Made by a program: the position numbers and the translations under genes | NCBI RefSeq assembly: GCF_014649375.1 | Contig: NZ_BMSX01000002.1 | Span: 610,295-674,294 of the forward strand | Reading direction: 5' to 3' | DNA length: 64,000 nt | Origin: Streptomyces aurantiogriseus | Lineage (GTDB): Bacteria > Actinomycetota > Actinomycetes > Streptomycetales > Streptomycetaceae | Shown: positions 58,573-64,000 of the stretch, piece after piece | How positions within the stretch are numbered: the stretch's first letter is position 1 | How the letters are laid out: each line of letters starts with the position of its first letter | Notes under the pieces: generated by a model | What the model was told of the DNA's origin: nothing | The model's input: the letters and a program-made list of their open reading frames with translations, nothing else | Database searches by the model: none

Positions 58573-58600
58573 TGATACTTTCGTACGCACTCCAGTATCA
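58573..58600. promoter_or_regulatory. Operator upstream of the acyl-CoA dehydrogenase
   Basis: TGATACT (58573-58579) and AGTATCA (58594-58600), perfect 7-bp arms with a 14-base spacer, 28 bp in all, starting 56 bases before the ATG. AT-rich relative to flanks; suits the two half-sites of a TetR regulator of fatty-acid genes. Confidence 0.6.
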
Positions 58601-58628
58601 CTTCCAGTACACCCTCGTGGAGGTCACC

Positions 58629-59807
58629 ATGCCTGCCACTCGTGCCCTGCCGACCGAGGAAGCCGTCGAGCTCATCCAGCTCACGCGCACCCTCGCCGCC
58701 AAGGAACTCGCACCCCGGGTCGCCGACGCGGAGGCGGACGGGGCGTTCCCCCGGGACGTGTTCCGCACGCTCGGGCGCAGCGGTCTGCTCGGGCTGCCGT
58801 TCGCCGAGGAGGACGGCGGTGCGGGACAGCCGTACGAGGTCTATCTCCAGGTGCTGGAGGAGGTCGCCGCGGTCTGGTCGAGCGTGGCCGTGGGTATCTC
58901 GGTGCACGCGCTGTCCTGCTTCCCGCTGGCCCGGTTCGGCACCGAGGAGCAGCGGCTCAAGTGGCTGCCGGACATGCTCGGCGGGGAACTCCTCGGCGCG
59001 TACTGCCTGTCCGAGCCGCACGCCGGCTCCGACCCGGCGGCCATGCGCACCCGCGCCGTGCGCGACGGGGACTCGTACGTCCTCAACGGTGCCAAGGCGT
59101 GGACCACGCACGGCGGATACGCCGACTTCTACACGGTCATGGCCCGCACCTCCGACGACCGCACGCACGGCATCTCCTGCTTCCTGATCCCGGCGGACAC
59201 CCCGGGGCTCAGCGCCGATCCGCCGGAGCGGAAGATGGGGCTGACCGGGTCGGCGACCGCCACCATGCGCCTGGACGACGTCCGGGTGCCGGTCGAGCGG
59301 CGGATCGGGGAGGAGGGGCAGGGCTTGAAGATCGCGCTCGCCTCCCTCGACTGCGGCCGCCTCGGCATCGCCGCCGTCGCCACCGGCCTCGCCCAGGGCG
59401 CCCTGGACCACGCCGTGCGGTACGCCCGTGAGCGGGAGACCTTCGGCAAGCCGATCATCGAGCACCAGGGGCTGGCGTTCGTCCTCGCCGACATGGGCGC
59501 CGCGATCGAGTCGGCGCGCGCCACCGCCCTGTCCGCCGCCCGTCTGAAGGACCTCGCACTGCCCTTCACCCGGGAGGCGGCCATCGCCAAGCTGGTGGCC
59601 ACCGACAACGCCATGAAGGTGACCACGGACGCCGTGCAGGTGCTCGGCGGGTACGGATACACGCGCGACTTCCCCGTCGAGCGCTACATGCGCGAGGCGA
59701 AGGTCATGCAGATCTTCGAAGGAACCAACCAGATCCAGCGCATGATCATCTCCCGTGCGCTGGACCGGAGCGAGGGCGGTGTGCTCACCGTTCTCGGCAA
59801 GGAGTGA
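58629..59807 (+). CDS. Acyl-CoA dehydrogenase
   Basis: A 392-residue flavoprotein: AYCLSEPHAGSDPAAMRT (FAD/substrate loop), WTTHGGYADFYTVMART, QGLAFVLADM, and the C-terminal MREAKVMQIFEGTNQIQRMI whose Glu is the catalytic base of most family members. It introduces a 2,3-double bond in an acyl-CoA. GGAGGT precedes ATG 58629. It is followed directly by the SDR gene; together they would give a 3-oxoacyl-CoA via an enoyl-CoA hydratase that is absent here. Confidence 0.93.
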   Translation: MPATRALPTEEAVELIQLTRTLAAKELAPRVADAEADGAFPRDVFRTLGRSGLLGLPFAEEDGGAGQPYEVYLQVLEEVAAVWSSVAVGISVHALSCFPLARFGTEEQRLKWLPDMLGGELLGAYCLSEPHAGSDPAAMRTRAVRDGDSYVLNGAKAWTTHGGYADFYTVMARTSDDRTHGISCFLIPADTPGLSADPPERKMGLTGSATATMRLDDVRVPVERRIGEEGQGLKIALASLDCGRLGIAAVATGLAQGALDHAVRYARERETFGKPIIEHQGLAFVLADMGAAIESARATALSAARLKDLALPFTREAAIAKLVATDNAMKVTTDAVQVLGGYGYTRDFPVERYMREAKVMQIFEGTNQIQRMIISRALDRSEGGVLTVLGKE

Positions 59808-59809
59808 TG

Positions 59810-60568
59810 ATGCAGCTCGAGAACACCGCCGCCCTCGTCACCGGCGGTGCGTCCGGCCTCGGCGCGGCCACCGCCAAGGCCCTCGCCGAGCGGGGCGCCA
59901 AGGTCTTCGCCCTCGACCTCAAGGACGGCATCGACCAGGCCCCCGAGGTCGCCGGCGTCACCTACGTCGCCGCCGACGTCACCGACCCCGAGCAGGTCCG
60001 CACCGCCGTCGCCACCGCGGCGGGCGCGGGCGTGCCGCTGCGCACGGTCGTCAACTGCGCCGGCATCGGCCCGTCGATGCGGATCCTCGGCAAGAAGGGC
60101 GTCCACGACCTCGGTCTGTACGCCAAGGTCGTCCAGATCAACCTGATCGGCACCTTCAACGTGCTCGCGCTCGCCTCCGAGGCCATCGCCGAGACCGAGG
60201 CCGACGAGAACGGCCAGCGGGGCGTCATCGTCAACACCGCCTCCATCGCCGCCTACGACGGCCAGATCGGCCAGGCCGCCTACTCCTCCTCCAAGGGCGG
60301 CGTCGTCGGGCTGACCCTGCCCGCGGCCCGCGACCTCGCCCAGTACGGCATCCGCGTGTGCACCATCGCCCCGGGCATCGTGGAGACGCCGATGCTGGCC
60401 ACCGTGTCGGAGGAGTTCCGCACCTCGCTCGCCGCCGGCGTGCCCTTCCCGCGCCGCCTGGCGCTGCCCGAGGAGTACGCCAAGCTGGCCCTGGCCATCG
60501 TCGACCACGACTACCTCAACGGGGAGACGATCCGCATGGACGGCGCCCTGCGGATGGCCCCCCGCTAG
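59810..60568 (+). CDS. SDR, 3-hydroxyacyl-CoA dehydrogenase type II-like
   Basis: A 252-residue SDR: AALVTGGASGLGAATAKALAE, VVNCAGIGPSMRILGK, the Ser in VIVNTASIAAYDGQIGQ and Tyr-Lys in YSSSKGG, and CTIAPGIVETPMLA. The sequence pattern matches the HSD17B10/2-methyl-3-hydroxybutyryl-CoA dehydrogenase group, so it probably oxidises a 3-hydroxyacyl-CoA made after the adjacent acyl-CoA dehydrogenase. ATG 59810 was chosen among three consecutive starts because AAGGAG lies five bases upstream. Confidence 0.9.
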   Translation: MQLENTAALVTGGASGLGAATAKALAERGAKVFALDLKDGIDQAPEVAGVTYVAADVTDPEQVRTAVATAAGAGVPLRTVVNCAGIGPSMRILGKKGVHDLGLYAKVVQINLIGTFNVLALASEAIAETEADENGQRGVIVNTASIAAYDGQIGQAAYSSSKGGVVGLTLPAARDLAQYGIRVCTIAPGIVETPMLATVSEEFRTSLAAGVPFPRRLALPEEYAKLALAIVDHDYLNGETIRMDGALRMAPR

Positions 60569-60574
60569 ATCCCT

Positions 60575-61366
60575 CTACGGTCTGACCAGCAGTTGGAAGT
60601 CGAACGCGTACCGGGACGCACGGTAGATGTGCGTCCCGTACTCGACGGGCCGCCCGGTGTCGTCGTACGCGGTGCGCTGCATGGTCAGCAGGGCCGCCCC
60701 CTCCTTCTCCGCGAGCAGGGCGGCCTCCTCGGCGTCGGCGGAGCGGGCGCCGATCGTCTGCCGGGCGCTGTGCAGCGTGACGCCCGCCGCGCGCAGCAGC
60801 CGGTACAGGCCCGTCTCCTCCAGCCGCTGGGTGTCGAGGTCCAGCAGGGCCGGGGGCAGGTAGTTGCACAGGAACGCCACCGGCTGGCCGTGCGTCGAGC
60901 GCAGCCGCTCCAGAAGCGTGACCTCGGCGCCCTCCGGGATCCCGAGCGCGGCGGCGACATCGGCGGTCGCCGGGACGCGTTCGTTGCGGACGACGTGCGT
61001 GGTCGGCCCCTGGCCGGCCGCCTCCAGGTCGTCGTAGAGGCTGCTCAGTTCCAGCGGCCGTTTCACCTGGCTGTGCACCACCTGCGTGCCCACTCCGCGG
61101 CGGCGCACCAGCAGGCCCTTGTCGACCAGGGACTGGATCGCCTGGCGGACCGTCGGGCGGGACAGGCCGAGGCGGGTCGAGAGGTCGATCTCGTTGCCCA
61201 GCAGGTTGCCGGGGGCGAGGGCCCCGTGCTCGATCGCCGCCTCCAGTTGCCGGGCGAGCTGGTAGTAGAGCGGCACCGGACTGGTGCGGTCCAGCTCGAA
61301 AGGCAGCGTGTCGAGAGCGGAGCCGGACGCGGCACGGGTACGGGCACGGTCACCGGTCTTCGCCAT
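60575..61366 (-). CDS. GntR-family (HutC/UTRA) regulator, divergent from sugar ABC operon
   Basis: A 263-residue regulator: N-terminal winged HTH with PVPLYYQLARQLEAAIEHGAL and GLSRPTVRQAIQSLVDKGLLVRRRGVGTQV, then a UTRA effector domain (VTLLERLRSTHGQPVAFLCNYLPP, DTGRPVEYGTHIYRASRYAFDFQL). UTRA regulators bind sugars, sugar phosphates or amino-acid derivatives. GGAGG lies upstream of ATG 61366. It is divergent from the CUT2 operon across a 283-base gap with a twin operator, and is very probably its repressor and autorepressor. Confidence 0.92.
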   Translation of the reverse strand: MAKTGDRARTRAASGSALDTLPFELDRTSPVPLYYQLARQLEAAIEHGALAPGNLLGNEIDLSTRLGLSRPTVRQAIQSLVDKGLLVRRRGVGTQVVHSQVKRPLELSSLYDDLEAAGQGPTTHVVRNERVPATADVAAALGIPEGAEVTLLERLRSTHGQPVAFLCNYLPPALLDLDTQRLEETGLYRLLRAAGVTLHSARQTIGARSADAEEAALLAEKEGAALLTMQRTAYDDTGRPVEYGTHIYRASRYAFDFQLLVRP

Positions 61367-61450
61367 CGGGGCACCTCCTAGGGTGATGGGTGACGCCCAT
61401 GCGCACGGGGTAGAGATCGTTCCTCAGGTGTAGGGCCCGGTGACCCGCGC

Positions 61451-61514
61451 TGTCAATACTTTGTTCTTACATTCGGACCTGCTTGTGAAATGATGTCCTA
61501 ACAAAGTATTGACA
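61451..61514. promoter_or_regulatory. Twin operator covering divergent -35 boxes
   Basis: The 15-base arm TGTCAATACTTTGTT (61451-61465) is repeated perfectly inverted at 61500-61514 across 34 bases. Each arm ends in TTGACA, the -35 of a divergent promoter: plus strand 61509-61514 with TTGGAT (61532-61537) 17 bases on; minus strand 61456-61451 with a weaker CTACAC (61433-61428). Confidence 0.75.
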
Positions 61515-61537
61515 GGGGCTGCCCCAGGGGATTGGAT
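61509..61537 (+). promoter_or_regulatory. Promoter of the sugar ABC operon
   Basis: TTGACA, 17-base spacer, TTGGAT, close to the Streptomyces vegetative consensus TTGAC(A)-TAGGAT. The -35 is inside the right operator arm. Confidence 0.65.
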
Positions 61538-61555
61538 CCCGTGCCAACAGCGGTA

Positions 61556-61592
61556 CGGTGCCGGACCTCAGAGGATGGGGCACCGGATCCTC
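61556..61592 (+). promoter_or_regulatory. Leader with two mutually exclusive hairpins
   Basis: CGGTGCC (61556-61562) can pair with GGCACCG (61579-61585), or GAGGAT (61571-61576) with ATCCTC (61587-61592). The second left arm sits in the loop of the first stem, so both can hardly form together. It lies in the 5' leader of the solute-binding-protein gene. Confidence 0.35.
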
Positions 61593-61649
61593 CCAGGACG
61601 ACTCCCCTTCCCCGTCGTTTCCCCTGTCGCACAGTGAGGTGCAGGAAAG

Positions 61650-62666
61650 ATGGAAAGCTCTTCCCCCCGATCCCGCAGAATCGCCCCGGTCGTGGCCATG
61701 GCCGCAGCGGTGGCCCTGACCCTCGCGGGCTGCTCCAGCAGCTCCGGTGGCAAGAAGGCCGAGGAAGGGGGGAGCGGCGCCTCCGCGGGCAAGGCCACCA
61801 CGCCCCAGATGACGGTGGCGTTGGTGACCCACCAGTCACCCGGTGACACCTTCTGGGACATCGTCCGCAAGGGCGCCGAGGCCGCCGCCGCCAAGGACAA
61901 CGTCAAGCTGATCTACTCCGCCGACCCGAACGCCGGCAACCAGGCCAACCTGATACAGAACGCCATCGACCAGAAGGTCGACGGCATCGCCGTCACCCTC
62001 GCCAAGCCCGACGCCCTCAAGGACGTCATCAGCAAGGCGAAGGCCGCCAACATCCCCGTGGTCGGCCTCAACTCCGGTGTGAGCGAGTGGAAGAAGCTCG
62101 GTCTGCTCGAGTTCTTCGGCCAGGACGAGACGGTGGCCGGCGAGGCCCTCGGCAACCGGCTGAACACGCTCGGTGCCAAGAAGGCCGTCTGTGTCATCCA
62201 GGAGCAGGGCAACATCGGCCTCACCCAGCGCTGCGACGGCGTGAAGAAGACCTTCTCCGGATCCATCGAGAACCTCTACGTCAACGGCACCGACATGCCG
62301 TCCGTGAAGTCGACGATCACCGCCAAGCTCTCCCAGGACAAGTCCATCGACCACGTCGTCACGCTCGGCGCACCGATCGCGCTGACGGCCGCGACCGCGG
62401 TGTCCGAGTCGGGCAGCAAGGCCAAGGTCGCCACCTTCGACCTGAACAAGGATCTGACCGGAGCCATCAGCAAGGGGACCATCGAGTTCGCCGTCGACCA
62501 GCAGCCGTACCTCCAGGGCTACTTGGCCATCGACTCGCTGTGGCTCTTCAAGAACAACGGCAACTACATGGGCGGTGGCGAGCAGCCGGTGCTGACCGGT
62601 CCGGCCTTCGTCGACAAGTCCAACGTCGAGGTCGTCGCCAACTTCGCCGCGAAGGGCACCCGGTGA
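61650..62666 (+). CDS. Sugar ABC transporter solute-binding lipoprotein (CUT2)
   Basis: A 338-residue periplasmic-binding-protein-like lipoprotein: signal with lipobox LTLAGC (Cys28), then TVALVTHQSPGDTFWDIVRKGAE, LIQNAIDQKVDGIAVTLAKPDAL, VVGLNSGVSEW and FAVDQQPYLQGYLAID. This is the ribose/myo-inositol-binding fold (Peripla_BP_4). The style of the sequence and the GntR-SBP-permease-ATPase order recall the Streptomyces inositol-type importer, but the sugar is inferred only. AGGAAAG precedes ATG 61650. It overlaps the permease start (TGATG). Confidence 0.92.
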   Translation: MESSSPRSRRIAPVVAMAAAVALTLAGCSSSSGGKKAEEGGSGASAGKATTPQMTVALVTHQSPGDTFWDIVRKGAEAAAAKDNVKLIYSADPNAGNQANLIQNAIDQKVDGIAVTLAKPDALKDVISKAKAANIPVVGLNSGVSEWKKLGLLEFFGQDETVAGEALGNRLNTLGAKKAVCVIQEQGNIGLTQRCDGVKKTFSGSIENLYVNGTDMPSVKSTITAKLSQDKSIDHVVTLGAPIALTAATAVSESGSKAKVATFDLNKDLTGAISKGTIEFAVDQQPYLQGYLAIDSLWLFKNNGNYMGGGEQPVLTGPAFVDKSNVEVVANFAAKGTR

Positions 62667-63742
62667 TGAGCATGACCCAGCATGCCGAGCCGGCGGTGAC
62701 CACACCGCCGGCCTCCGGCCCGAAGGCAACCGACGGCCGGACGACCCAACGCCCCCTGGTCCTCAGGCTGTTGGCGCGTCCCGAGGTGGGCGTCTTCCTG
62801 GGCGCCGTCGCGGTGTACGTGTTCTTCCTGTTCGCGGCACCGCCGGTGCGCGACAGCAGCTCGATGGCCAACATCCTCTACCAGTCGTCGACCATCGGGA
62901 TCATGGCGCTGCCCGTGGCCCTGCTGATGATCGGCGGCGAGTTCGACCTCTCGGCCGGTGTCGCGGTGATCACCTCGGCGCTCACCGCGGCCATGCTCAG
63001 CTACCAGCTCACCCTGAACGTCTGGATGGGCGTGATCCTCGCCCTGGTGATGTCGCTCGGGGTCGGTCTGTTCAACGGCTGGATGCTGGTCAAGACGGGC
63101 CTGCCCAGCTTCCTGGTCACCCTGGGCACCTTCCTGATCCTCCAAGGCGTGAACCTGGCGGTGACCAAGCTGGTCACCGGCAACGTGGCCACCGACGACA
63201 TCAGCGACATGGACGGCTTCAGCCAGGCCAAGGCCATCTTCGCCTCGTCCATCGACATCGGCGGTGTCCAGGTGAAGATCACCATCGTGTGGTGGCTGGT
63301 CTTCGCGGCCCTGGCCACCTGGGTGCTGCTGCGCACCAAGTACGGCAACTGGATCTTCGCGGTCGGCGGCAACAAGGAGAGCGCGCGGGCCGTCGGTGTC
63401 CCGGTGACGTTCACAAAGATCTCGCTGTTCATGCTGGTCGGCTTCGGTGCCTGGTTCGTCGGGATGCACCAGCTGTTCTCGTTCAACACCGTGCAGTCCG
63501 GTGAGGGCGTCGGACAGGAGCTGATCTACATCGCCGCGGCCGTCATCGGCGGCTGTCTGCTGACCGGCGGCTACGGTTCCGCGATCGGCCCGGTCTTCGG
63601 CGCGTTCATGTTCGGCATGGTGCAGCAGGGCATCGTCTACGCCGGCTGGAACCCCGACTGGTTCAAGGCCTTCCTCGGCGTGATGCTCCTCGGCGCCGTT
63701 CTCATCAATCTGTGGGTCCAGCGCACGGCGACCCGGAGGTGA
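62666..63742 (+). CDS. Sugar ABC transporter permease (CUT2)
   Basis: A 358-residue RbsC-like permease with 8-10 membrane segments; [22 protein letters not shown] and the EAA-like loop [26 protein letters not shown] are the family marks. The N-terminal ~40 residues are polar. ATG 62666 overlaps the TGA of the binding-protein gene; ATG 62672 is an alternative two codons in. Conducts the sugar bound by the upstream lipoprotein. Confidence 0.92.
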   Translation: MSMTQHAEPAVTTPPASGPKATDGRTTQRPLVLRLLARPEVGVFLGAVAVYVFFLFAAPPVRDSSSMANILYQSSTIGIMALPVALLMIGGEFDLSAGVAVITSALTAAMLSYQLTLNVWMGVILALVMSLGVGLFNGWMLVKTGLPSFLVTLGTFLILQGVNLAVTKLVTGNVATDDISDMDGFSQAKAIFASSIDIGGVQVKITIVWWLVFAALATWVLLRTKYGNWIFAVGGNKESARAVGVPVTFTKISLFMLVGFGAWFVGMHQLFSFNTVQSGEGVGQELIYIAAAVIGGCLLTGGYGSAIGPVFGAFMFGMVQQGIVYAGWNPDWFKAFLGVMLLGAVLINLWVQRTATRR

Positions 63743-63747
63743 CCCCC

Positions 63748-64000
63748 ATGACGACCGACAACACCGGCACCCACGGCGCCATCCTCGCGGACACGCCCCC
63801 CACGGACGGCGACCGCCCGCTCGTCGAACTGCGCAACGCGGGCAAGTCGTACGGCAACATCCGCGCCCTGCACGGCGTCGACCTGACCGTCCACCCCGGC
63901 AAGGTCACCTGCGTCCTGGGCGACAACGGCGCAGGCAAGTCCACCCTCATCAAAATCATCTCCGGACTGCACCAGCACACCGAGGGCGAGTTCCTCGTCG
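63748..64000 (+). CDS. Sugar ABC transporter ATP-binding protein (3' end outside window)
   Basis: The first 84 codons of an RbsA/MglA-type ATPase: [24 protein letters not shown], Walker [15 protein letters not shown] and [13 protein letters not shown]. The frame is open to the last base, so the rest (Q-loop, signature, Walker B) lies beyond. GGAGGT stands ahead of ATG 63748, five bases after the permease stop. Third gene of the GntR-controlled CUT2 operon. Confidence 0.95.
   Translation, partial: MTTDNTGTHGAILADTPPTDGDRPLVELRNAGKSYGNIRALHGVDLTVHPGKVTCVLGDNGAGKSTLIKIISGLHQHTEGEFLV

Noticed and set aside
55821..59465. Very long open frame on the minus strand opposite CoA-transferase to acyl-CoA dehydrogenase genes
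   Set aside because: It is the mirror of high-GC codon bias. It spans five plus-strand genes with clear motifs and its translation is low-complexity without any domain.
61466..61499. Third operator in the spacer of the twin operator
   Set aside because: CATT and AATG near the middle pair weakly, but there is no match to the 15-base arm.

Overview
The window looks like chromosome from a Streptomyces or a close relative. Third codon positions are almost all G or C, GTG and TTG starts are common, and there is a conservon (cvnABCD), a WhiB-like protein, a DUF574 methyltransferase, many TetR regulators and a dispersed intergenic repeat of a type I know from Streptomyces. No integrase, transposase, phage gene or CRISPR array is visible. 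All assignments come from reading the sequence; no database search was run.

Layout. 1-7.4 kb: the 3' part of a PL11 rhamnogalacturonan lyase with a Tat-exported DUF6250 partner, a GDSL esterase, a SIMPL-domain protein, an amino-acid dehydrogenase with its TetR regulator and a metallo-beta-lactamase-fold hydrolase. 7.8-12.1 kb: conservon cvnABCD plus a GAF-domain gene. 12.2-17.7 kb: a GPP34 protein, the threonine catabolic pair tdh-kbl, LysR and XRE/cupin regulators, a GNAT and an MmcQ/YjbR protein. 17.9-24.8 kb: tRNA-Pro(GGG), a membrane Ser/Thr kinase with a WD40 domain, MurJ, a TetR/SDR pair, a thioredoxin-like ferredoxin and a DUF4916 protein. 24.8-29.9 kb: a glutamine-synthetase-like ligase with an amidohydrolase (together the two halves of FluG), a methyltransferase, a HAD phosphatase and a response regulator. 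30-35.9 kb: an ABC exporter-type operon with a DUF4333 protein, a histidine kinase, an SDR gene remnant and an M20 amidohydrolase. 35.9-38 kb: a hydrolase-WhiB-Dps-DUF3140 series. 38-45.6 kb: a thiolase, TauE/SafE permease, HAD-IIA phosphatase, thioesterase, enoyl-CoA hydratase, TetR, cobK, cobF and DUF309. 45.7-47.3 kb: a second, identical tRNA-Pro(GGG) and an MFS transporter.

47.4-60.6 kb is the main accessory block. A NodD/NahR-type LysR gene is divergent from a one-directional run encoding a FAH-family protein, cyclase-family protein, FAD monooxygenase, ACMSD-type amidohydrolase, extradiol dioxygenase, second FAH protein, SDR and both subunits of a 3-oxoacid CoA-transferase. Read together this is a plausible meta-cleavage pathway for an unidentified aromatic compound ending in a 3-oxoacid that is activated with CoA. 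An aldo/keto reductase and a TetR-controlled acyl-CoA dehydrogenase/SDR pair follow. 60.6-64 kb: a GntR repressor divergent from a CUT2 sugar ABC importer; the ATPase gene runs off the end.

The most distinctive non-coding structure is a set of short tandem repeats (18, 20, 23 and 36 bp) that begin inside the last codons of unrelated genes and cross or abut their stop codons. Other notable structure is a 15-bp twin operator covering both -35 boxes of the divergent GntR/ABC promoters, an 11-bp-arm palindrome running into the start codon of the XRE regulator, and a set of leaderless promoters enriched at regulator genes.
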